DNA of 64,000 bases from Phakellia ventilabrum (lineage: Eukaryota; Porifera; Demospongiae; Axinellida; Axinellidae), in assembly GCA_963921505.1 (NCBI GenBank), contig OY997384.1, forward strand, positions 1 to 64,000, read 5' to 3'. Position numbers and translations under genes: made by a program. Under the pieces are notes generated by a model, which was given only the letters and a program-made list of their open reading frames with translations, did not search any database and was not told the DNA's origin. Shown one piece after another: positions 1 through 9,914 of the stretch. Position 1 is the first letter of the stretch. Each line of letters opens with the position of its first letter.

Positions 1-437
1 CTAGAACTGATATGTGCCTCCTCTGCAGTTGCAAGCATTTTCATGAATAATTCAATTACATGATAATACTTGCAACTTAGACCCAGAATTTTGCACTGAT
101 TACCGCCAGCATGAGGTTCTTTGTGTAAGAAATCAGCAGCCCAATAATAATTTAGCACCGGCTATATAGCTCTAATGGTACAAATGAGGTGCCAGCCATA
201 AGAAATTAGAGGCTCATGCCAGTATGACCATATTTAAAGCACCGGCTATACATCTCTTATTTTACAGCCTTTACTTCAGAAATTAGAAGCTCAATGCAAT
301 AATTTAGCACTGACTAAGCAAAGCATGACTGTACATTTCCCCCTAGTTACCATGGAGCAGATGTGTGACTTCCTGTGAGTATAAATTCAGTGGTAGTTGC
401 ACCACAGTCATTTTTAGATGCAAAACCTACGAAGTAA
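1..437. other. Upstream region of recombinase gene, copy 1
   Basis: No convincing coding frame. The stretch is AT-rich and is repeated at 9479-9914. A strong-context start (ACCATGG, ATG at 352) is followed after 23 nt by a good splice donor (GTGAGT at 375), so a short extra 5' coding exon (MEQMCDF plus two bases) is possible. I could not find an acceptor that joins it in frame to the next exon, so it is only an alternative start. The phrase TTTAGCACCGGC or a close variant recurs several times between 150 and 310. Confidence 0.4.
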
Positions 438-2922
438 ATGGCTGCTCCAGATCTACCAACTGTCGAACTTGCAGGCAAGAGGCTGCCCTGCTATCCCTCT
501 ACAGCAGTTTAATGAAGGAGTTCCAACTGGCTGTCAACGTCAGCCCCTCTACCCAACAGCGGAGAAAGAACAAGGGTGCTGGTACTCCAGCACTGCCCTT
601 CTGGGCATCTGCAATGCATGAAGGACGCTGGAGTGGTTGCGAAAGCAGCAAGGAATGTTGCTGTATTGACAATTCGTCAGGCACACAACCTGCTCCAGCT
701 CTACAATGTTCCTGGTGAGGCCGAGATGGTGGACAAAGGAGTGGAGCTTAACCCCGATCCGGAAGAACTGAAAAGTGACACTACCACTTCCGTCTGTCAT
801 CCGCAACCTCAACAACATGCATCAGCATCTGGAGGCAGTACCGAATGCCTGGTTATCGAAGATCCAGATCATGAGCAGCCAGGTCCCCCCCCCCCAAAAG
901 CTCCTAGGCTTGCCAGATCGATGCAGCTGGACCTAGAACTGAACCCAGACGCAGGCCGGCAACTCAAAGAGCTGGCTTCCTTTTGGACGAAGGAGCTCAA
1001 CCACATACGAGGGGCTCAGGCACTGTCCAAGTCCACAATGGACAAGACCCAGGAGAGACTACTCAGTGAGTTGGCTGTTGGCCAAGTTGATGCGTACTGT
1101 ACTTATTCCATGATATCGGTACTAGTAGATACACTTTCCAAACTTTAACTTATACGCAGCATTCCTCGGCTTTCTGGACCGGCAGACGCAGCACACTCCA
1201 CGACTGGACTGCCTCAATGATCTCCAGACAGTGGACATGTTCCTGAACTTCCTCAAGGTAGGCAAGTGTACGACAGTAATGCATCCATAAGGCTCAAAGT
1301 AAATTAGGTGTTGATATAAAGTACATTGTAAATGGACACATGACGTTCTAACAATTAATACTAAACACATAATTGGATGCTTTTTCTTCTGTATCAACAG
1401 GAGGAGCGCAAGAGAAAGCCGGGGACACTTGCTGGGTATTGCCAGGCTCTGACCAGGGGGCTAAAGTACCTTGCTGCTGCCCAGGGTGTGGATACCAACG
1501 AAGCGCAAGCATACATCAGGGCTCTCACCAGCCGTTTCCAGAGGGAGGCTGCAGCTACCCAGAAAACATGGCAGGAGCTCTCGTGGGCAAACAAATGGCT
1601 CCATTGGGAGGAGGTGCTGAAAGTTGTGGAGGCACAGCAGGACCTATACGAGACACAACTGAGGCCGATGGACCGGGCAGCAGAATCGCAAAAGTACATG
1701 GCTCTATTGCTGTATACGGCTGTCCCGCCAGGCCGAGCGAAAGAATACCGGACTCTCAAAATGCAGCACCACGCTGGACCATTCCAGTCCACTGGCCAGG
1801 GTCCATCTAATATCCTGCACTATGGTCCAAATGTTGCAATGCTACAGGTGGGAGAGTACAAGAATTCAAAATACATGGGGGTGCAGAACATAGACATCTC
1901 CACCATAGACTTTCTTCAAAGCCACCTTGATGACTACCTGGAGAGAGACCGGCCTCTTCTGCTCAGAGGACATCCTGATCACAGCTACGTGTTTGTGGTA
2001 AGAAATAGTATTAATTAATCGTTTTGCGTACGAGTTCCTCATCTATTATCTGCTCCCACTTGTGCACAGGACGAAAAAGGCCAGCCCTTTTCCGAGTCAG
2101 GTTGGACCAGATACATCCAAGGGATATTTGAATACCATTCAGGAGCAAGTCTGGGCCCCAATGGACTGAGGTCTGCCTTTGTTACCTTCCTGATGGATGG
2201 GAAGGTGGAGGCAAACCCAGACACCCAGAGAGCAGTGGCACATGCGATGAGACATTCCACTCGATATGTAAGTAACTATGTAAGTAACTATATTAGGCAT
2301 CACCATTTTTAGAGTTGCATTGTATAGATCAAAATAGATGTCTCAATAGCAACAGCTAGCTAATACAAAAAGGACCAATGAGAATATGCAACAAAGTAAC
2401 AGTAGGGAAAGATGATTTATAAAGAATGCCAAATATATAATAAGGAATATATCACACAGCTGGGAATGTAGTGAACCTAATTGTTCTTTGTTTATGCAGC
2501 AAAGGCAAGTCTACGACCGACGAACTACAATGGACAAGAGTGCAAGGGCGGTCAAACTAACTGCCGCACTAGCAGGAAGGATCCTGGACAGCAACCCCAC
2601 CGCCAACCTTGATGAAGACGGGGATGCCATCCCAGAACCAGGCGACATAGTCGCCTTAGTCCAAGCGGGATCCACCCAGACAGCTCCGCTAATTCTTCTT
2701 GGAAAAGTGCTGCGGGTCAATCTCCGGGAGCAGGAGGTCCTGTTGGCACACCTACAGGAAATAGAAGAATCGAAGTACCGACTTAGAGTTGGGCAAAGTA
2801 CCTGGACTGAGAGTTTCAATTCTCTAGTGTACCCAGTCGATGTGGTATACGATGTTATATCTGGCATGTACACTTTAAGGTCCAAGCCTTTGGACATACA
2901 CAAGACTGTGAATAAGAATTAG
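438..2922 (+). CDS. Tyrosine recombinase gene, copy 1 (five exons; first exon frame-disrupted)
   Basis: Predicted DNA strand-exchange enzyme of the tyrosine recombinase class. Exons: 438-1098, 1160-1257, 1401-1997, 2070-2267, 2500-2922, all with GT-AG introns and compatible phases (1,0,0,0). The SAM-like arm (FLNFLK joined to EERKRKPGTLAGYC) precedes the catalytic half. Visible catalytic positions are Arg in PPGRAKEYRTL (codon 1734, with the RxxE spacing), a Lys in EYKNSKYMG, NGLR in place of the usual HxxR, His in MRHSTRY, and Tyr in QVYDRR nine residues after that His once exons 4 and 5 are joined. About 130 residues follow the Tyr, longer than in many family members. Relative to copy 2 the first exon lacks 22 nt near 494 and a net 2 nt near 571-580, putting about 80 nt out of frame with a TAA at 510; from 576 the frame is open. 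Restored, the protein would be 666 aa. Crypton-like or domesticated origin is possible but not shown. Confidence 0.75.
2268..2291 (+). repeat. Duplicated splice donor (2 x 12 bp)
   Basis: The 12-bp GTAAGTAACTAT is present twice in tandem immediately after exon 4 of recombinase copy 1 and once in copy 2 (11768-11779). It gives copy 1 two identical donors 12 nt apart. Use of the second would insert VSNY between the active-site His and Tyr. Confidence 0.9.
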
Positions 2923-4348
2923 AGTTCATGTAGCTACAATACTGTGCACACCCTTGCCCTGTAAACACAATGTCGCTGTCACACAATTGTACTGGAGTTT
3001 ATTACTGTGTTATTGTACAATCTCAGTCTACTCTTGTATGACCCTTTCCTATTGGATAAAAATATTTCAATTCAATACTGTCAATTCGCCACGGCCTAGT
3101 GTTGGTAAAAGGAGGAAGATATAGTCTCATGTACAGTACTGCATTAGGTTGTAGAGGTGAGTGAACACCCCAGTATTGTAAGCTACACAAGCGATCGACT
3201 TAGGGTAGGGATCTTGTGATTTGAATCTCCCGCCACAATGGACAGAAAAAGGGGGCGTGTGCTCAGACTTTACAGACGCTAGCCCAGAGGACTGTCAGTC
3301 TTCTGGTCATGCTCACTACATTCTGTACTGCCTACTTCATCAATACCCCAAAAGACATGGCCTAGCTTCTCTCCACTCTTGGACAGCATAGCGTTTAGTT
3401 TAGGGGTAACGGTGTTAGCCCAGGGAATGACGTAATGCTATCTTAAGTACAGAGTGAACGGGGAGATAATGAGGCATACCAAGCATTCTTGCCTCTTTCT
3501 TGCACGATTGAAGACTCCTTCTGGCTTCATGCCGTCGCCAACACCGAATATTTAACATGCTGCATCAGTGAAACACGATCTAGCCATGCAACTGGCTTCT
3601 AGAAAATAGCATTCAGTATGACTCTGGCAGACTACTCACGGCCACTAGGCTGTGCTATGAGCCTCTTCTGCAACAACTGAAACTGTTGGCTACCTCAAAC
3701 CTCTCGAGAAAACTTCTACCGTGGAGCTGCAGCGTGCTACAGCTCCTGCAGCAGCACTGGTCATGTGACTTAGGGGGCCTACGCGTGAGAACCACAGCAA
3801 ATCACATGCACTAATGCAGCTAGGGGGTGGAGCCAAGGTCTGGTCACGAGACTAAGATCTAGCTGTTTATTCTAATTAATGCCCATGTTGTGCACGTGAA
3901 TTTTTAACTAGTCATGTGCATGGCTGCAACTATATTGCTACTACCGTACAAGTAACAAGAGCTCGAGTCAAGCTTATTGAAGGTTAGTATTACTCCTAGC
4001 TATATGTATGCATACCTAATTCGGGTGAAGCCAAGCCTATAAAGCTTAGAAAAGCTTAAGGCATGCTGTTTTTGCTGAAGCGATATGATTTACAATTGCT
4101 GATATATAGCCTTGTTGCAGGCTATTTGGTAATTTGTACCTCCTCATATACTCACTACAAGCTTTGTATGGCCCCAGCGAATTAGTCTAGTACTGAAGGC
4201 TTAAATCCCGGCTACGTTGTAAAAGTGGGTGGAGCTGAATGGGTGGAGCAAGCCTGGTTCTAAAGAAGGGCATGTCTTTTCAGGCTGTTTGGGTGTGTCC
4301 ACCACTGCTAGAACTTAATGCAAGCTTTGTCTACTCCTTAACTTACAG
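2923..4348. other. Intergenic region between recombinase and SET genes, copy 1
   Basis: No supported gene. It should contain the recombinase 3' end and the SET-gene promoter, but I see no canonical AATAAA or clear TATA box. An A-rich GGATAAAAATATT at about 3053 is a weak candidate for 3' processing. Differences from copy 2 include 9 bp near 3080 and a replaced stretch near 3862-3895, where copy 2 is shorter. Confidence 0.6.
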
Positions 4349-7105
4349 ATGGAACGAAGGAACTTACAGGTGCTGTTTGACAGCGTCCTTGCCAAGTTGG
4401 CCGACTTGGCACAGGAAATGTCACACAATGTGACAGAACAAGATCTTTTGGCGGGGATGCAAGTCCTAGAGGTAAGTTCAATATGGATAATGCATGTAGC
4501 TAGAATCCACAGCTGTAGTTGGTTTACGAGGAGCATGTGCAATGGAGGGTAATTGCATACTGCAGAAGCATTGCATGTGGCTTGTGATTGTGATTTGCCT
4601 CGCATATTAACAATCTACTTACTCTTTCTCCTAAAGATGCTGAAACATGTTCTGGACGAAAACATCAGTCTCGTTCAAGATTCTACACTGGAGATTGAAG
4701 GACGGGCGTCCCCATCACCCCCACCCAACGGTGAACAACCGTTAACAGGTACAGCTGGACCCCAGGTCCGACCTCCTCGAGAGGAGCCTTCCCGACAGGA
4801 GGCTCCCCAACCTCCTCGAGAGGAGCCTTCCCGACAGGAGGCTTCCCGACCTCCTCGAGAGGAGCCTTCCCGACAGGAGGCTCCCAGCCGCCCTCCTCCC
4901 CTGATTAGACCTCCAGGCGCCTCATCTTCCTCGAGGTTGTCCAGAAAAAGGAGGAGGAAACCTTCAGGATCGAAGCGAGTGTACTCTGCTGGAGAGATGG
5001 GGCGTATTGATATAGACTTTGAGGAAGGAACTTGCGAGTACTCAGAGGAAATCAAGAAGGCCAGGCGATCAGACATATTTCATTGCCTGCCAACTCCTCA
5101 GGAGCGGGCGAATGTCTTTACCAACTGGCTTACCAGCTTCCCTTGGAAGCGGGAAGACCTATCATCTTGCCTTGAAATGATACAGCAAGAAGATGTCACT
5201 GTGGAAACACATGGGATCACGGAGGAAACGGTTAGGCATCTGCAATCCATTCTGGCGTTACCCGATATTATCGGAAACATTGCCCAGAATTACATCGGAC
5301 GCTACCTTCGTGTCTTAGAGGAAGACTCTGACATACACAGCCAGAGAGACCTCATGCTGGCACTAGGAAATGTGGCAGAAAACCTGAAACTGCAGGACTA
5401 CAAAAAACGTCGTAATGACTGCTCGGAAGCCAACTGCACTCCTTGCACCGTGGCAAAAGAGTGGGAAGAAGATGCAGAAGTACGACGCCAGCAACGGCAG
5501 CGGCCACTCCCATGCTCTTGCACACAGATTTTGACCTTATTGCGGGAGAAATCGTACACTAACCTCCACTCGACTTTCTTTAAACAGTGTGTAGCGCTGT
5601 CCAAAGAAATCTCCCCTCACAGTCCACTTACCTACTGTCCAGAGTCTCCAACATTTGTACGCCTCATGGGCGTGAAACTACCACAAGAAGTTTCAAGATT
5701 GATCCAACCAGCCATTCTGACTGGACTATCACCTGTTTATAAGGTGGTCGGAGAAGGACCAGATGCGGCAGTTGAGGCAATCATGTACATGGATGGAGAC
5801 GGAGGAATGCTTGTGGAAAAATTTATTCCAGGGCTTCGTGAGTATGCCACAAAACATGGAATCATGATGCAAGAGGATGTCCTACACAACTCCATGCTAA
5901 TACCTTTCAGGGAGAAGTTTCATGATGCTGTAGAATTGGGGCATCAATACAGAATTGAATTGCAAGCAGTCAGCGGAGAGCGTACAACACAGGAAGCTGC
6001 ATTTGGCTTCCTGGGATTAGTGAAGGCCAGATTGAATATTGCACAATCGAAAGAAACTTTCTTGGTCCCTCATGGAACAGATCAGAGTGGAGACAGACTG
6101 CTAGTGGAAATCTACACGCATCAAAGTGAAGACCGCTCGATTTGGGAATCAAGTGGAGTACAAATGGTAAAGTCAGGCTTCTCCTTTCCGACTGAAGGAG
6201 CTCCCCCACAGTACATTGATGGTGCTGTGTATGCTAAGGAAAACAGCAATGGAATTTGGCAATATGGGGAGCTACTCAATGATGAACGTCTCAAACCCTG
6301 GGTTTTAAAGCATCAATTGGTGAACATCAATGATGAGACATCGGTAGAAGTAGACACCGAGGAGGCACATTACAGGGTTGAAGTCAAAAATGTTGCCGAT
6401 CATCTAAACGAGTCCCACCTGATGGTCGGTAAAAGTGTCATCCCAGGAGCTGGTAGAGGGCTATTTGTACGTCCAAAGCCCCTACACAGTACCCATCGGA
6501 TTGTCATCCCAAAGGGGAAGAAAATATGCTACTATTCGGCAATTCCACTGTCAGTCACAGACCCTGAACCTGACAACCATGACTACCTATTTCACCATGA
6601 ATGTGGAAGAGTTACCAGGCGATACAATCCACTCGTTTACGATGGGGAGAACCTGGGCAGGTTCGTCAACCAGGCTGCGCTTGTGGACTGCCTGGAGCTA
6701 ATGTGCAGTAACTCTGACTCACAGTCTGGTCACACTAGTTTGGCAGAAAGGGAAATTGATCGTGTTGCAGAGAGTGAAGCGAATATATCATACAGGACTG
6801 AGGGACTGTCACTGACAATTATCGCTTCAAAAGACATTGTTCTTACGAACTCTCCCATAGAGTTGCTTGGAAACTATGGCATTGTCAACTACTGGGTGAA
6901 TTATATAATAGCAAATTTGTCACAGCTGGATCAAAACTCCACCTTGGTGAAATCAGTACTCTGGTGCTTGTTCTCTCACCACAGCAACTGGCCGCTATCG
7001 AAACGAAGAGGCTTGACGGAAGGACACGATATTCCACTGGACGTAATTCAACAGTATGAGAACATGGACTGTCCTTTCGTACGGACACGAACAAGAAGGC
7101 GATGA
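4349..7105 (+). CDS. SET-domain-like protein, copy 1 (two exons, 863 aa)
   Basis: Exon 1 is 4349-4471 (MERRNLQVLF...GMQVLE) and ends at a consensus GTAAGT donor; exon 2 is 4637-7105, phase 0. Joined they give 863 aa. In order: a short helical N-terminus; a Pro/Glu/Arg repeat of 13 aa x 3 (about residues 87-125); a basic patch RLSRKRRRK suggesting nuclear import; a Cys cluster (CSEANCTPC, later CSC) that could bind metal; an unassigned middle; and a SET-like domain at about 637-795. The SET signs are SVIPGAGRGLF, IPKGKKICYY, NLGRFVNQ and a C-terminal ELLGNYGIVNYW. SET proteins are usually lysine methyltransferases, but the conserved NH of the substrate/cofactor pocket reads NQ here (Asn719), so activity is uncertain. 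It lies 1.4 kb downstream of the recombinase on the same strand. The assignment rests on motif reading only. Confidence 0.75.
4772..4888 (+). repeat. In-frame 39-bp coding repeat x3 (SET gene copy 1)
   Basis: Three head-to-tail 39-bp units (4772, 4811, 4850) encode PPREEPSRQEA plus two variable residues. The unit is a multiple of three, so copy-number change would keep the frame. The equivalent in copy 2 is 14232-14348, also three units. Confidence 0.95.
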
Positions 7106-7106
7106 A

Positions 7107-8550
7107 TTTCAAGTTCCACCCACCATAACCAGGTGAGCTGGGTATAGAGCACGGGTTAGCTGCACTATCCCTGCCACGCCTTTAAAGACAGGGAAACCAG
7201 CCGATCCAATTCAGGGAAAGCCAAGCCTTAGCTGCTGCCAGGAAGCTCCACCCACTCCTAATTAAAGAGCCCCCTATGTGTATGTATGCACGTATGTATG
7301 TATGTATGTCTGCCTATAATGTGCAGTACATAGCCATACATACATACCTACACTCAGACAGCCGATCCCTGGTCAAGTAATCACGGCATATTAATGCTGT
7401 CATTGGCATGACTGCACTCCTCCTCCCCCCCACAGCGTCCAGCCCTAGCCCCAGAGTCGTCAGCAAGAAAGAGTCACACCCCTACTCGGCAGGTGAGCTA
7501 GGCCATAATATTAATTTAATACTGGTCAGCCACACTGTCCCGGTCGAGCCTCTTAAGACAGGCAGGGAAACCAGCCGATCCAATTCAGGGAAAGCCAAGC
7601 CTTAGCTGCTGCCAGGAAGCTCCACCCACTCCTAATTAAAGAGCCCCCTATGTGTATGTATGCACGTATGTATGTATGTATGTCTGCCTATAATGTGCAG
7701 TACATAGCCATACATACATACCTACACTCAGACAGCCGATCCCTGGTCAAGTAATCACGGCATATTAATGCTGTCATTGGCATGACTGCACTCCTCCTCC
7801 CCCCACAGCGTCCAGCCCTAGCCCCAGAGTCGTCAGCAAGAAAGAGTCACACCCCTACTCGGCAGGTGAGCTAGGCCATAATATTAATTTAATACTGGTC
7901 AGCCACACTGTCCCGGTCGAGCCTCTTAAGACAGGCAGGGAAACCAGCCGATCCAATTCAGGGAAAGCCAAGCCTTAGCTGCTGCCAGGAAGCTCCACCC
8001 ACTCCTAATTAAAGAGCCCCCTATGTGTATGTATGCACGTATGTATGTATGTATGTCTGCCTATAATGTGCAGTACATAGCCATACATACATACCTACAC
8101 TCAGACAGCCGATCCCTGGTCAAGTAATCACGGCATATTAATGCTGTCATTGGCATGACTGCACTCCTCCTCCCCCCCACAGCGTCCAGCCCTAGCCCCA
8201 GAGTCGTCAGCAAGAAAGAGTCACACCCCTACTCGGCAGGTGAGCTAGGCCATAATATTAATTTAATACTGGTCAGCCACACTGTCCCGGTCGAGCCTCT
8301 TAAGACAGGCAGGGAAACCAGCCGATCCAATTCAGGGAAAGCCAAGCCTTAGCTGCTGCCAGGAAGCTCCACCCACTCCTAATTAAAGAGCCCCCTATGT
8401 GTATGTATGCACGTATGTATGTATGTATGTCTGCCTATAATGTGCAGTACATAGCCATACGTACATACCTACACTCAGACAGCCGATCCCTGGTCAAGTA
8501 ATCACGGCATATTAATGCTGTCATTGGCATGACTGCACTCCTCCTCCCCC
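7107..8550 (+). repeat. 373-bp tandem array with exon-like cassette, copy 1
   Basis: Three full units of 373-374 bp follow the SET stop codon, preceded by a degenerate partial unit (from about 7130) and ending in a truncated one. Each full unit carries a 57-nt segment between a C-rich acceptor (CCCCCACAG) and a donor (GTGAGC): 7436-7492, 7809-7865 and 8183-8239. The 57 nt are a multiple of three and open in two frames; in the phase-1 frame they read ASSPSPRVVSKKESHPYSA. The first donor (AACCAG then GTGAGC, about 7133) lies just past the SET stop, so the cassettes could be 3'-UTR exons of the SET transcript. Each unit also has a TATG/CATA-rich inverted repeat able to fold. Splicing is inferred, not seen. 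Confidence 0.75.
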
Positions 8551-8981
8551 TGTACATTTTTAATTTTCCTCTCTCTCGTCTTCTTTTGTTCATTTCAGGA
8601 TGCTACCGGATTCTGATTTGAGTGGCTTCTTCATTGACTTTTGATGTGATGTGACCAGATACGACCGGATGAGGAGGGGCCGGTCCAGGGTCATGGAATG
8701 TTGGTAGTGCAAACAAGGCCAAATGCAGGCCGCACTGTCAGTGTTTTCATGGCTGTGGAATGGTCTCCTCTCGACTCATGACGGACACGATTGGAATTCA
8801 TAATTAATCTATTACCTTTGCTTTATTATATTTGTTCATTGTTCATGTACTATCTTTCAGCGCTGATATAACTTAATATATATTAAACAGGGCTGCCTTA
8901 TTTAATTCTACATGTGCAAAGTTCTCGTCTTCAAGATGCTGTTCATGATCAGTGCAGGGTCACAGCTCCTGCAAGGTCTCA
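8551..8981 (+). other. Tail of unit 1 with possible terminal exon
   Basis: A pyrimidine-rich run ending TTTCAG at 8598 is a good acceptor. The sequence from 8599 could be the last, mostly untranslated exon of the SET transcript; one frame reads MLPDSDLSGFFIDF then stop. The block runs to GGTCTCA, where it meets a telomeric tract in both copies. There is no independent coding evidence. In copy 2 (17996 on) one base differs (GATTGGAG for GATTTGAG). Confidence 0.4.
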
Positions 8982-8996
8982 CCCTAACCTTAACCC
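8982..8996. repeat. Degenerate interstitial telomeric tract (CCCTAA orientation)
   Basis: CCCTAACCTTAACCC directly follows GGTCTCA, the same junction at which the 63-bp tract begins at the end of unit 2. It is read as a shortened or decayed telomeric tract between two subtelomeric units. Confidence 0.75.
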
Positions 8997-9478
8997 GGAT
9001 GCTATCATAACTAGCCCAAAGGTTTTCTTTACTAGCCCGCAGTGATATCCCCTTTGATATTTTTCTGAATCATTTCACTTTGAAACATTTCTATAGTTGA
9101 AACATTTAAGAATTTCAGTAGCCCTGAACTATTTGCTGGCACCGTATTGTAATGCTGTTAATAGCCCTTGACTTTATAATGTTTCTGTTATAATGCCAAT
9201 TTCAAAGTATTTCAGCTTTTGAAACATTTCAAATCAAAGTGTTTGAAACTTTTCATTGTTCATGTACTATCTTTCAGTGCTGATATATATTAAACCGGAT
9301 GTAGGAGGCAATATTATGCTGATGAATAACATTAACCTGCCATTAACCTGCCAGCTAATGACCTGGGTAGCACGGTTGTCCCTCATTGAGCAAGGATTAT
9401 TACCAGGTAAAGCGTATGCTAGCTATTCTACTCTCCATTGTAGTATTGTTGACCAAGCAAGAAATGTACCTAGCTCTT
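8997..9478. other. Left end of unit 2 (no gene recognised)
   Basis: AT-rich, with several GAAACATTT-like phrases between 9080 and 9250. The equivalent for unit 1 lies outside the window. About 45 bp at 9252-9297 repeats the unit-tail sequence at 8836-8895 (core CATGTACTATCTTTCAG). A 90-codon open frame at 9256-9528 has no recognisable domain and is not called. Confidence 0.6.
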
Positions 9479-9914
9479 CTAGAACTGATATGTGCCTCCT
9501 CTGCAGTTGCAAGCATTTTCATGAATAATTCAATTACATGATAATACTTGCAACTTAGACCCAGAATTTTGCACTGATTACCGCCAGCATGAGGTTCTTT
9601 GTGTAAGAAATCAGCAGCCCAATAATAATTTAGCACCGGCTATATAGCTCTAATGGTACAAATGAGGTGCCAGCCATAAGAAATTAGAGGCTCATGCCAG
9701 TATGACCATATTTAAGCACCGGCTATACATCTCTTATTTTACAGCCTTTACTTCAGAAATTAGAAGCTCAATGCAATAATTTAGCACTGACTAAGCAAAG
9801 CATGACTGTACATTTCCCCCTAGTTACCATGGAGCAGATGTGTGACTTCCTGTGAGTATAAATTCAGTGGTAGTTGCACCACAGTCATTTTTAGATGCAA
9901 AACCTACGAAGTAA

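Noticed and set aside
1373-1810. Overlapping open frame inside the third recombinase exon (also 10873-11310)
   Set aside because: It overlaps the catalytic domain in another frame, is Gly/Ala/Pro-rich with no recognisable motif, and is a shadow of the real exon.
5680-5830. Possible OTU-type protease region in the middle of the SET protein (VVGEGPDAAVEA)
   Set aside because: The catalytic Cys and a matching His context are absent; the similarity is too weak to call.
9256-9528. 90-codon open frame at the start of unit 2
   Set aside because: No recognisable domain, and it crosses the repeated tail sequence and the unit start.
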